In this document: positions 40,404 to 51,764 of the stretch, piece after piece | How the letters are laid out: every line of letters begins with the position of its first letter | How positions within the stretch are numbered: position 1 is the first letter of the stretch | DNA from: Viscum album | Taxonomy: Eukaryota; Streptophyta; Magnoliopsida; Santalales; Viscaceae | Length of the DNA stretch: 64,000 nucleotides | Assembly (NCBI GenBank): GCA_963277665.1 | Contig: OY728125.1 | Coordinates: 1,715,308,889-1,715,372,888 of the forward strand | Reading direction: 5' to 3' | Position numbers and translations under genes: made by a program | Notes under the pieces: model-generated | The model's database searches: none | What the model saw: the letters and a program-made list of their open reading frames with translations, nothing else | Told to the model about the DNA's origin: nothing

Positions 40404-40618
40404 CGTGGAGACGGTATTCCGTACGTACGCACGAGTGATGATATCGTTCCTATGATCGTGGAATTGTATTGGAGTATACATATATTATTTCAGTATCAAT
40501 ATTACTTCATAATAATCATATATAGTTACTCATTACACCATTATACCCATCCTTGTATGGTGATGGTGGAAAATAGATTACACCACAGCGTGGAGACGGT
40601 ATTCCGTACGTACGCACG
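40404..40618 (-). repeat. Paired GTACGTACG motif in the 3' LTR
   Basis: Two 30-bp copies at 40404-40433 and 40589-40618, 185 bp apart, both read cgtggagacggtattcc followed by the palindrome gtacgtac and gcacg on the plus strand. In the ladder LTRs the same motif occurs in reverse complement, as expected for their opposite orientation. Confidence 0.8.
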
Positions 40619-40664
40619 CGCGGTGATTTCATTTTTCCGTAGGATGGATAGAAGGTGAATTAGG

Positions 40665-40735
40665 GTTGTTTCATATTTATAATAACATATCAGTATATGA
40701 GTAATACTGATGTTATTACTTCATAATGAAACAAC
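40665..40735 (-). repeat. Imperfect palindrome in the 3' LTR
   Basis: The arms gttgtttcatatttataata and attacttcataatgaaacaac, with acatatcagtata and taatactgatgt inside, form a 71-nt stem-loop with a few mismatches. It lies about 230 bp downstream of the TATA block on the transcribed strand, so it would be in the leader RNA. The same structure is in the other LTR at 49007-49077. Confidence 0.7.
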
Positions 40736-40960
40736 CTAAGAAGAAGAAGTGGAAGAAGAAATAAAGATGAAAGAATTGGTAACGGTAATTACCTCTTCTT
40801 TGAAGCGCCTCTTTGAGACCTCCTCTTAGGGCACTAAAATTGGTCTTTGAGGAAGACCAGAACCTCTAGGATGTTTCTAGGGAAGTGTAGAAGGGAAAAT
40901 GGCAGGGGTTGGCCGAGCTTGAGTGCTCAAATTGGTGTGAGGAGGAGGGGGAGGAGGTGC

Positions 40961-40970
40961 CCTTTTATAA
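40961..40970 (-). promoter_or_regulatory. TATA block, 3' LTR of the Tekay element
   Basis: On the minus strand ttataaaagg lies in the context gtgcccctctcctccc and gcacctcctccccctcctcc. It is the likely core promoter and matches the TATA blocks of the ladder LTRs. Confidence 0.7.
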
Positions 40971-42396
40971 GGGAGGAGAGGGGCACCTTAGGAATATCTC
41001 AAAATATTATTTTATATTAAAGTCAAAATCGGTTTATAATGGATCTAAAGGGTCTTATTTCGAATATAAGGTGGGGATGGGCCGAAATCCTATCAACCAA
41101 TAGGATTTAGACAAGTTTAGGGTATTACTTTAACCTTATCAATTAGATTTAACTCTAAGTTAAATAATTTAACTTTTACCATGTCTTTTTGTTTTCTTTC
41201 ACTATATGGTTAATAAACTTACTATAACATGCCAAACGAACCCCAAATTGTTTATTATTAATATATATATCCTTATCTAAGTCATTTGGCCGAACCTTAG
41301 ATTTTTAGGAATAAAATAACAATTAATAATATAATATTTGATTTAAAAACTATTTTGTGTCAATTTTGACACTATTTGATATATGATTTTTTTGAAAGTC
41401 ATAACAGAATTATATGTTCGAACAAAGTTGATTAAATCAACATTAATATATCATAGTAACCTATAAAATTAGTGGAATTCATAAAAAGTCTCAAATTGCA
41501 TTTATTTTGGTGTTTATAACATCAATTATGTCAATATTTCATTAATAAGATAATTACTGCATCATCATTATGTCATAAATAAATTACATTATTTAATGTA
41601 TAAAAATTACAAATAAAATATCATCATGTAGGAAATCTTATTAGATTTCTAATGAATATTTACAATTGAATTTATCTTATGTATAACCCCATATTAAAAA
41701 TGATTTACTTATTAAACTTTGATTTTAACTATTTTAACCCTTCTTTAAATAAATTAATAATAAATGTCCTAATCTAATCCAAGTGGGCCTAAATGGTCAT
41801 ATTTTATTCCAAAGTTTGTTTTTGGTCGAATTACACTTGTCCAATAGAATTAGGACATGTGTTAGGGTAATATTAATATCATATTTACCCTTAGTTACCC
41901 AATTTACTATTAACTACGGTAAAAAAAGTAAAAAGTTACTATTCACCAAAAAATTATTTTCATCTCATTGAACCACATTTTAGTCCTTGATATTAACCGT
42001 GTCTCTCGGATTTTCGAAATTCCATTCACAGAAGCGGTAAAATTAAGTTTTATGCAAAATTCAGTTTTTAACCTACCACTTAGTGGTTTCACTATTCATC
42101 AAAAATTGAAAGTTTTCAGAAAAATACCAAAATTTCACCCTAGGCTAATTTCGATATTCTGTGTCCAAAAATGAAGTCCATTTTGAAAAATAAAATTTAT
42201 AAAATTTCAAAAAGTGATTATTACTATTCATAACGGCTAGTTTTAATAGCATATTGTTGTTTAGTGAAACTCGGTATTGCGTACGACGCAAGCTATCGAG
42301 GAAGGTCGCGATTGCGTGTAAAGCAAGTCAAGCAAGTGTTGTGTAGAAAAATATTCCTTTGATAATTTATATAACATAAAAGTCTCGGGTGTTACA

Positions 42397-42415
42397 TTCT
42401 ACCCCCCTTAAAAAG
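42397..42415 (-). other. Polypurine tract of the Tekay element
   Basis: On the minus strand ctttttaaggggggtagaa ends exactly at the 3' LTR start. Confidence 0.85.
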
Positions 42416-42435
42416 AATTTCGCCCTCGAAATTCG

Positions 42436-42942
42436 TCACTTTGTAACAAACAGATGAGGATACTTCTCCCTCATCATATCCTCAAGCTCCCATGTAGCTT
42501 CTTCAAGTTGGTGGTTCCTCCATAAAACTTTCACCAAGCGAGTGGTCTTGTTTCGTAGGACTTTTTTGCTACGATCCAGAATCTCTATCGGCTGTTCTTC
42601 ATAAGAAAGATCTTGCTCCAGCGGTACAACTTCTGAGCTGAGTACATGTGAAGGATCTGGTATGTACTTTCTCAGGAGAGATACATGGAACACATCGTGA
42701 ACTTGAGAGAGATTCGGTGGAAGCGCCAATCGGTAAGCTACCTTCCCAACACGATCCAGTATTTCGAAAGGACCGATATATCTAGGGCTCAACTTCCCCT
42801 TCTTTCCAAACCTCATAACCCTCTTCCAGGGAGATATTCGTAAGAACACTTTATCACCCACTTCAAACTCTAGGTCTTTTCTTCGGTTGTCGGCATAACT
42901 TTTCTGTCGACTCTGAGCTGCTCTTATGTGTTGTTGAATAGA
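42436..42942 (-). pseudogene. pol: Integrase C-terminus and chromodomain of Tekay pol
   Basis: This is the end of the pol frame after the in-frame TGA at 42943-42945. No frameshift separates it from the main pol ORF. The first 27 codons (with AAQSRQKSYADNRRKD) belong to the integrase tail. The ORF part from 42861 (141 codons, opening on a GTG only because of ORF calling) shows the GPFEILDRVGKVAYRLALPP block and HVSLLRKYIPDP, then a chromodomain over residues 87-138 with IEILDRSKKVLRNKTTRLVK, VLWRNHQLEEATWELE and the closing MREKYPHLF. Chromodomains of chromoviruses direct integration to particular chromatin. It is read only if the TGA is suppressed. Confidence 0.85.
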
Positions 42943-45900
42943 TCAGACCTTTTCTGCCATTTCATCAACGAGATCAGGTCCTAATAGCTTTCTTTCCCCA
43001 ACTTCATCCCAGCAAGTTGGAGTCCTGCATTTCTTTCCATAGAGAGCTTCATAAGGAGCCATCTGAATACTGGAGTGAAAGCTATTATTATAAGAAAATT
43101 CCACCAAAGGTAGGTGTTGATCCCAACCTCCTTTGAAATCCATAGAGCAAGCTCTCAACATATCTTCTAGGGTTTGAATTGTTCTCTCAGACTGACCGTC
43201 TGTCTGGGGATGATAAGCAGTGCTGAAACTCAACTCTGTATCCAGAGTATTCTGAAGACTTCGCCAGAACTTCGAGGTAAATCTCGGATCTCGATCAGAT
43301 ATAATAGAAAGTGGTACTCCATGCAATCTTACCACTTCCTTTACATATATACTGGCAAGCTGATCTAGAGAGAAATCCTCTCTAATAGCAATGAAGTGTG
43401 CAGACTTTGTAAGACGATCAACTATGACCCAGATAGCATTATTGCCTTTGGATGTTTTAGGAAGTCCTGTGATAAAGTCCATAGTGATGTTTTCCCATTT
43501 CCATTCGGGTATGGGTAATGGTTGTAACATCCCCTTAGACTTCTGTCTCTCAGCTTTAACTTGTTGACAAACCAAGCATCGAGAGACATATTCAGAAACA
43601 TCTCTTTTCATGCCATCCCACCAGAAGTACTCTTTCAGGTCCCTATACATCTTCGTGCTTCCAGGATGAATAGAGAATGATGAACTATGAGCCTCATCCA
43701 GCAGCTCATTCTTTAATTCGGGGATGGGAGGAACGCAAACCCGATTCCTGAACTTTATTATCCCATCACAATCAAGGTTGAATTCAGGAACATTTCTCAC
43801 CTTCTTTTGTAACTCGACATCTTCTTTCTGTGCCTCTTTAATCTTCACATGTATAGATGGTTGAACATTCATTTGAGAAAGATAAGATTTTTCCCCTTCA
43901 ATTATAATTCCAAGATCCATCCTTTGTAAATCCATAAATATTGGATCTTTCGTGATCCTCATCATGGATAAACTAGCATGGTCTTGTCGACTTAATGCAT
44001 CCGCCACCTTGTTTGCTTTCCCAGGGTGGTAATGGATTGAGCAGTCATAATCCTTAATCAGTTCCAACCATCTTCTTTGATGCATATTCAGCTCCTTTTG
44101 TGTGAAAATATACTTTAAACTTTTATGATCAGTATAAATATCACACCTTTCACCATAAAGGTAATGCCTCCAAATCTTTAATGCAAAGATTACCGCCGCC
44201 AACTCCAAATCATGTGTTGGGTAATTTTTCTCATGGATTTTCAACTGTCGTGAGGCATAAGCTATCACCATATCATTTTGCATAAGAACACACCCCAATC
44301 CCTTCTTGGATGCATCACTGTAGATCACAAACCTTTCTCCACTACAAGGCAGTGTGCGCACAGGTGCACTGGATAACCTTCTTTTCAACTCCTTGAAATT
44401 CTCTTCACATTCCTCTGTCCAGACAAACTTAACTCCTTTCCGAGTCAACTTGGTGAGTGGATTAGATAATCGTGAAAAATCTTTTACAAAACGTCGATAA
44501 TATCCAGCCAAACCAAGAAAACTTCGGATCTCAGTTACTGTGGTTGGTCTCGACCATCTTTCGATAACCTCTGTTTTTGCTGGATCCACATATATCCCCT
44601 CTTTTGAGATTATATGACCCAAAAATGCAACTTTTTGAAGCCAAAATTCACACTTGGTAAATTTGGCATAAAGCTTCTCCTTTCTCAGGGTCTTCAATAT
44701 AATTCTCAAGTGATCTTCATGCTCTTCCTTTCTCTTTGAATAGACAAGAATATCGTCTATAAAGACTACCACAAAGTGATCAAGATAGTCTCTAAAGACT
44801 CTATTCATTAGATCCATGAAGATAGCAGGGGCATTAGTAAGACCAAATGGCATCACTATAAATTCATAGTGTCCATACCTTGTACGGAAAGCCGTCTTTG
44901 GTATATCCTCCCTTTTGACCCTTAATTGATGATACCCTGAACGAAGATCAATCTTGGAAAAGTATTGAGCTCCGCGTAGTTGGTCAAATAAGTCATCAAT
45001 GCGTGGGAGAGGATATTTGTTCTTGATAGTGATCTTGTTAAGTTCTCGATAATCAATGCAGAGTCTCATTGATCCATCTTTCTTCTTAACAAATAGAACA
45101 GGTGCTCCCCAAGGTGACGCACTAGGGCGTATGAATCCCTTATCAAGATTCTCTTGGAGTTTCTTCTTCAATTCCTGCAACTCAATTGGGGCCATTCTAT
45201 AAGGTGTCTTTGAAATTGGCAAAGCGCCCGGTACGAGTTCTATTGAAAACTCAACTTCACGATTTGGTGGAAGACCCGGTAATTCCTCCGGAAAGACATC
45301 ATCAAACTCCCGTACAATGGGCATATTCTTAATCGTGAGTTTCTCACCAACCATTTGAGATAAATAACCTTCATTTAGTGGAATCAATACCCATAAGATG
45401 GAAGAAATTTCCACTGGAAGGTTATGTTCATCCTTGCATTGATATACGATCGTAGATTGATCTGGAATATGAAATGTGACTTCCCTTCTTTGGAAATTGA
45501 TATGAGCTCCATGTAGAGAAATCCAATCCATGCCAAGAATCACATCAAATTCCACTAAAGGAAGGATCACAAGATTTGCAGGAAGCACTTTCCCACAAAC
45601 TTCGATCGGAGAAGAATTATAAACTTTTGATGCGATTGATGTGCCATTAGGTGTTGTCACGGCTAACTCAACATCTAATTGTTGAGGTAAAACGGTGATA
45701 CCCTTAGAAAAGTCTTCAGAAATAAAAGAGTGGGTGGATCCAGAATCAAATAAAACATTTGCTACTTTAGAGTGGATGGTAAGTGTACCTTTCACCACAT
45801 CGTTATCGTACTCCGCATCGCTGATAGAAATTTCATGTGACTTTCCTTTGTCTTTAGCCTTAAGATTTTGTTGACGTCGACCATCATCATCAACCCTTGG

Positions 45901-46026
45901 ATTTGGGCATTGATTGGTATAATGCCCCATCTCCTTGCACTTGAAACATTGAAGTGTAGTAGGTTCATTCTGTGTATCCCTTCCTTTGTTTGCATCATTA
46001 GACATCTTCTTCCCATTATCACGGCA
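42943..46026 (-). pseudogene. pol: Tekay pol: zinc knuckle, protease, RT, RNase H, integrase
   Basis: The 1020-codon ORF starts at an internal Met (46005) but is in frame with gag across the TAA at 46027. Counting from that Met: a CCHC knuckle at residues 20-33; aspartic protease with DSGS at 87-90 and VILGMDW at 155-161; reverse transcriptase from about 240, with the catalytic FIDD at 415-418; RNase H around 560-670 with the first Asp in YSDAS; integrase zinc site with His773 or His780 region and Cys810/Cys813; and integrase core Asp843, Asp904, Glu940, which gives exactly the D-D-35-E spacing. All catalytic residues I checked are intact. It ends in TGA just before the integrase tail. The small plus-strand ORFs inside it are shadows. 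Confidence 0.92.
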
Positions 46027-46917
46027 TTAAAATGCCCGATGACCTTCCTTTCCACATTTAAAACATTTACTTGTCCCTTTAAGACAACTCCCTCCATGTT
46101 TCTTTCCACACTTTGAGCATAATGGAAAGTTCATCTTCTTTTCAGTGTGCTCTTTAGAGTTTCCTTTGAATTCCATCTTCCTCTTCTTATCAAACCCATG
46201 TGACTGATGGGTTACTCCAATCTCCATCTCGACTTTGAGAGCACATCGAACAATTTCCTCATAGCTATTGAAGTCCCTTATTGCTAACGCCCTTCGAAGA
46301 CTTGGTTTTAAGCCACTAAAGAATCGATCGATCTTACTCTCAGGTTTGATAATAATACCAGAAGCGTACCTTGCAAGTCTTGTAAAATTTGCTTCATAGG
46401 TACTAACAGATTCATCATCCCTTTGCTTCAGTTCAAGAAACTCTTTCTCCATCTTTGTTCGGAGAATACGAGGGAAGTACTTATTGAAAAATAAGTTCTT
46501 GAACTCGTTCCATTCCATAGACTCAATTTCATCCCTTTGCCTCGTATTCTTAACAAGATTCCACCATTGATCAGCATCTCCTTCAAAACGGTACACTGCT
46601 AGGATGACTTTATCATGTTCAGAACATTGAAGGACTGAAAATATCTTTTCAGTAGTACTAATCCATTGTTCAGCAACTAATGGATCAGTAGACCCGCTGA
46701 AAGAAGGTGGACGCTGCCTCATGAAGGATTCAACAGAATGTTGCTCCCTCCTTTGCTCGTTTGGAAATCCTGCATGATTCATAGCTTGAGAAAGTTGTGT
46801 GAGCATGGCTACAAGATTTTTCATTCCAGCTCCCATATCGTTTGGTTGCTCAGGGGGACAATCATTGCATTTCCCATCGCATTCCGCATTAACACGGTTC
46901 CTTCGGGTTCCACCCAT
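46027..46917 (-). pseudogene. gag: Tekay gag, ending in a stop inside the second zinc knuckle
   Basis: The 296-codon frame begins with ATG at 46917 (MGGTRRNRVN). Residues about 80-220 hold the retrotransposon gag domain: VYRFEGDADQWWNLVKN, WNEFKNLFFNKYFPRILRTK, DDESVSTYEANFTRLARYA. A Cys-rich stretch from residue 267 includes CSKCGKK and then the knuckle CFKCGKEGHRAF, where a TAA replaces the fourth spacer residue just before the last Cys (the next codon is TGC, Cys). Protein made from this frame alone would lack a closed knuckle and all of pol. The ORF at 45792-46109 is another frame of the same stretch. Confidence 0.9.
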
Positions 46918-47118
46918 TGACTAAAACCAAGAAGAATAGTGTGAGCAACACTAATTATAATAGGAAACCACATAATTCAAGAATAAAATTTTCATGCTTA
47001 TGGTCTTATCCTAGGTTATTCATGGCCATTTCTAAGATTGTGTTCTATGCTTAGACTTATCCTTAGGGTTCTTACTAAGGCTTTCACATCCTAGTTTCCA
47101 AAGGTTGACTATACCTTT
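46918..47118 (-). other. Leader between primer site and gag
   Basis: About 200 bp of untranslated leader, AT-rich, with no ORF or repeat that I can see. Confidence 0.7.
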
Positions 47119-47130
47119 CCTCTGATACCA
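47119..47130 (-). other. Primer binding site of the Tekay element
   Basis: On the minus strand tggtatcagagg lies two bases after the 5' LTR. It matches the 3' end complement of plant initiator Met-tRNA at its first 11 positions. Confidence 0.9.
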
Positions 47131-47132
47131 AC

Positions 47133-50100
47133 TATAACGACCCATACTTTACATACATTGTTAATACTTCAAAATTGAAGCACACTTATTACAACATATG
47201 ACAAAACCACAAAGGACCGTATAGGTATAGTGTCTTTAGAAACTGGGAAACATAAACAACTGGTTCATAAATCTTCTACAGTGTCTCCCATTTATTTCAT
47301 CATATCTGGGGTCCCTTTTAGCATATTCTACTTAATATCCATCTTCCTAACCTGGGGAAAAGAAAACATAAAAGGGTGAGCTCAAATGCTCAGCAAGGGC
47401 AAATAAAGGAAATAAAAATCATATCATATCTTTTTGAAAATCAAAACCTGCAAAAGAGATCATAATATCTTAACATGGAATAAATCATAGAAGTGAAAAT
47501 GAGATCCCCAAAATCATAACATAAAACTTGAAACTTTGTGGCATGCACACATAATCATGTAAAATCATTTCTTGTTAGTCATTACTCATTGCCAAGATTA
47601 TCTTAGTGGACAAAGTCCCTTTCTGAACCGAGTTCACTCCTCGTTTCAGTCCTGTATCACTGAACCGAAATAACCTTCCGTTCCAGCCATGTCTATCTCA
47701 TGAGATATAAAATCTTTACCCAATGCATTGGAGGGAGATATAGGTCCCACCCATCTTATAATGAATCCTTTCTTATGTGTGCCACATAATCATAAAACAT
47801 ACATCATCGCATAACACATGTAACAAAAATGGGATTCTTGAAACATCATGACATCATAAATCAATTCATATAAGATAATGGAATTCATAAAAATAATTCC
47901 ATCACAACATGATCAAATCAATGTAATAATAGGGATAAAAACAGAACCCTTTATTATCTTAGATGGAAAATAATTTTGATAAAACACTTGAACTCCATTC
48001 TTGAGGAAAATATCCTTTCTTCTTCAAAAACATTTTTTCCTTTCTTAACATGTCATACAACTTTAAACTAAAATATGTTGATTAAAAATAAACTTGAAAA
48101 CTTGTAAAGGATGCTTCTTAGACATAATGTTTTAAAAATCCATTCATGCCGTATAAGTTAAAAAAAACATTCTTCGTACTTTTATCGGAAAAGTCAAAAA
48201 GTACCTCGTACGAAAAACGACAAAAGATTCCTTTCATACATATTACTAAAAACTCACCGAAGGGTAAAAATGGATTTAAACAATTGTAGGTGGATGGAAA
48301 TAATATTACATATTGATGAAACATGTATGTGAATGATAAAATACACCCCAGTAATTACCAAAGTAAAAACAATCTCGGATAAAAGTGAGATTGTGATATT
48401 TCCCTTACCTTAGGTCTGATTAGCTTTGTACGTGTCCGAAGCTCCTGTATAATGGTTTAAATAATGTTATTGACTTATTCCAGAATCATACATATTTATA
48501 TGATATCATATATGGTCATATTATTAGCTTCTTGTTAGTTATATTTCATTTTTACTTGTTACTCGGGTCTTTATAACTTTTTGTTCTTATGCGTGTTTTG
48601 TCGAATAAATTCTTATTCTTATCTTTAGGTTATAGATAATTCATTTCCAGAATGGTATTAGTGTAGTATATACCATATTCATTTATTCAATTCATTTATA
48701 TAATCATTATGAAATGAAGATCATGTAGAACGAGTCACATCACATCGTGGAGACGGTATTCCGTACGTACGCACGAGTGATGATATCGTTCCTATGATCG
48801 TGGAATTTTATTGGAGTATATATATATTATTTCAGTATCAATATTACTTCATAATAATCATATATAGTTACTCATTACACCATTATACCCATCCTTGTAT
48901 GGTGATGGTGGAAAATAGATTACACCACGGCGTGGAGACGGTATTCCATACGTACGCACGCGCGGTGATTTCATTTTTCCGTAGGATGGATAGAAGGTGA
49001 ATTAGGGTTGTTTCATATTTATAATAACATATCAGTATATGAGTAATACTGATGTTATTACTTCATAATGAAACAACCTAAGAAGAAGAAGTGGAAGAAG
49101 AAATAAAGATGAAAGAATTGGTAACGGTAATTACCTCTTCTTTGAAGCGCCTCTTTGAGACCTCCTCTTAGGGCACTAAAATTGGTCTTTGAGGAAGACC
49201 AGAACCTCTAGGATGTTTCTAGGGAAGTGGAGAAGGGAAAATGGCAGGGGTTGGCCGAGCTTGAGTGCTCAAATTGGTGTGAGGAGGAGGGGGAGGAGGT
49301 GCCCTTTTATAAGGGAGGAGAGGGGCACCTTAGGAATATCTCAAAATATTATTTTATATTAAAGTCAAAATCGGTTTATAATGGCTCTAAAGGGTCTTAT
49401 TTCGAAGATAAGGTGGGGATGGGCCGAAATCCTATCAACCAATAGGATTTAGACAAGTTTAGGGTATTATTTTAACCTTATCAATTAGATTTAACTCTAA
49501 GTTAAATAATTTAACTTTTACCATGTCTTTTTGTTTTCTTTCACTATATGGTTAATAAACTTACTATAACATGCCAAACGAACCCCAAATTGTTTATTAT
49601 TAATATATATATCCTTATCTAAGTCATTTGGCCGAACCTTAGATTTTTAGGAATAAAATAACAATTAATAATATAATATTTGATTTAAAAACTATTTTGT
49701 GTCAATTTTGACACTATTTGATATATGATTTTTTTGAAAGTCATAACAGAATTATATGTTCGAACCAAGTTGATTAAATCAACATTAATATATCATAGTA
49801 ACCTATAAAATTAGTTGAATTCATAAAAAGTCTCAAATTGCATTTATTTTGGTGTTTATAACATCAATTATGTCAATATTTCATTAATAAGATAATTACT
49901 GCATCATCATTATGTCATAAATAAATTACATTATTTAATGTCTAAAAATTACAAATAAAATATCGTCATGTAGGAAATCTTATTAGCTTTCTAATGAATA
50001 TTTACAATTTAATTTATCTTATGTATAACCCCATATTAAAAATGATTTACTTATTAAACTTTGATTTTAACTATTTTAACCCTTCTTTAAATAAATTAAT

Positions 50101-50738
50101 AATAAATGTCCTAATCTAATCCAAGTGGGCCTAAATGGTCATATTTTATTCCTAAGTTTGTTTTTGGTCGAATTACACTTGTCCAATAGAATTAGGACAT
50201 GTGTTAGGGTAATATTAATATCATATTTACCCTTAGTTACCCAATTTACTATTAACCGCATTAAAAAAAGTAAAAAGTTACTATTCACCAAAAAATTATT
50301 TTCATCTCATTGAACCACATTTTAGTCCTTGATATTAACCGTGTCTCTCTGATTTTCGAAATTCCATTCACAGAAGAGGTAAAATTAAGTTTTATGCAAA
50401 ATTCAGTTTTTAACCTACCACTTAGTGGTTTCACTATTCATCAAAAATTGAAAGTTTTCAGAAAAATACCAAAATTTCACCCTAGGCTAATTTCGATATT
50501 CTGAGTCCAAAAATGAAGTCCATTTTGAAAAATAAAATTTATAAAATTTCAAAAAGTGATTATTACTATTCATAACGGCTAGTTTTAATAGCATATTGTT
50601 GTTTAGTGAAACTCGGTATTGCGTACGACGCAAGCTATCGAGGAAGGTCGCGATTGCGTGTAAAGCAAGTCAAGCAAGTGTTGTGTAGAAAAAGATTCCT
50701 TTGATAATTTATATAACATAAAATTCTCGGGTGTTACA
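47133..50738 (-). repeat. 5' LTR of the Tekay element (3606 bp)
   Basis: It is the partner of 38791-42396 at a constant offset of 8342. Differences are single substitutions spread along the length, with one cluster of four near 50255. The TATA block is at 49303-49312, the palindrome at 49007-49077 and the GTACGTACG pair at 48746 and 48931; the second copy has one substitution in its core flank (ttccatacgtacg). ORFs at 48118-48324, 48794-49000, 49227-49445, 50125-50313 and 50310-50504 mirror those in the other LTR and are not called as genes. Confidence 0.9.
49303..49312 (-). promoter_or_regulatory. TATA block, 5' LTR of the Tekay element
   Basis: On the minus strand ttataaaagg; being in the 5' LTR, this copy would drive genomic RNA synthesis through gag-pol. 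Confidence 0.75.
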
Positions 50739-50743
50739 GTAAA
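50739..50743 (+). other. Target site duplication of the Tekay element, right
   Basis: The 5 bp gtaaa are identical to 38786-38790, and ladder LTR sequence resumes directly after them. Confidence 0.9.
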
Positions 50744-51754
50744 TATGTTACCATTATTTTTGGATTATATGAATAATATTATTTATAAACACTTGTCAAC
50801 TCAGAAAGGGTAAAACAGGTAAAATAAGGATAAAACTTTGGGAAAAGTTTTTGAAATTTCCATAAAATATGCCTCTATGATATTAGATGAGTTTACTTCA
50901 TTAACTTTCATCTAATACACGAATATATGGTCACTTGGTTATATTTTTCTTTCATTATGATCATTATATTATTTAAATAAGGGAATAAATACAAAATATA
51001 ACTCTCTTGAGTTTAATAAATATATTATATTTACAAAAGGATAAGAAGAATATAAATAAGTTATAAATATTTATCAGATAAACAAATTAAATTTTTAAAC
51101 CATTTAATTTATTTATAATTTTTATTTATTTAATAATTACCTTAAATGATTACGCAAAACTAATACAATATTTATTCAATTAATAGAAAATAATATAAAA
51201 TATTTTAAAAATATCAAATGTAATAATATTTTGAAGAATTATTGTGGTCCATGAATTTTATAGATAAATATTACATACAATGAATGTGATAATGGTATAT
51301 ATTTTAATTTCATAACTATATTTATGACATTAAATTCAATGTAAATGAATTTCTCCAAAAATAAAATTAATAATATTTTATAATAATAAATATTTTATTA
51401 AATTATTTTAAATTAATGAAAATATTATCCTTATACAAGTGAATTAGGTATGGTTTAAAATATCAACCATGGTCCATTTATGGGTCACCTTTCCTTTTAT
51501 GGTAACATTCTAGACCCTTAAATAGTAGAAAACTTTTATACTACTGTAATTTTCAAAAGGATTAATGTGCTTTAAAATTATGAGATTAGGGTTAAAACAC
51601 CACTTAAATATGTAAAACTTTTATTGGACAAGAGTATTTATACTTATCTAAATACTAAATTATATACATGTTAATTTGGAGTTATTTTATTATAAAAATT
51701 AATTTATATTAATTTAATACTTCATATAATTCCAAGAGTGCCCCTCTCCTCACT

Positions 51755-51764
51755 TATATAAGGG
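51755..51764 (+). promoter_or_regulatory. TATA block of LTR-d
   Basis: The motif tatataaggg lies between gtgcccctctcctcact and aacctggtctcctctc. Confidence 0.6.

Larger units (their letters stand above)
38791..42396 (-). repeat. 3' LTR of the Tekay element (3606 bp)
   Basis: On the minus strand it starts tgtaacacccgag and ends gggtcgttata. It contains a TATA block at 40961-40970, a 71-nt imperfect palindrome at 40665-40735 and a pair of GTACGTACG motifs at 40404 and 40589. ORFs at 39776-39982, 40452-40658, 40909-41103, 41783-41971 and 41968-42174 occur in both LTRs at the same offset, have no domain and read mostly against the transcribed strand, so they are not called as genes. Confidence 0.9.
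38791..50738 (-). mobile_element. Young Tekay-type Ty3-gypsy element (chromovirus)
   Basis: An 11,948-bp element on the minus strand with two 3606-bp LTRs aligned at a constant offset of 8342 bp, so there is no net indel between them. By eye they differ at about 40 positions, near 1.1%. It has a tRNA-iMet primer site, a purine tract, gag, protease, reverse transcriptase, RNase H, integrase and a C-terminal chromodomain in gypsy order. Gag-pol is one frame from 46917 to 42436 with in-frame stops at 46027-46029 and 42943-42945 only. The chromodomain and long LTRs fit the Tekay lineage. As it stands it would need stop read-through or another copy's proteins to move. Confidence 0.9.

Noticed and set aside
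40909..42174. ORFs in the Tekay LTR that also occur in the other LTR (for example near 49227 and 50125)
   Set aside because: They recur only because the LTRs are duplicates. They read antisense to the element and have no domain.
42436..46917. A host or viral gene rather than a retrotransposon
   Set aside because: Flanking identical-length LTRs, primer site, purine tract and target duplication make it a retrotransposon. No envelope-like ORF is present between pol and the 3' LTR.
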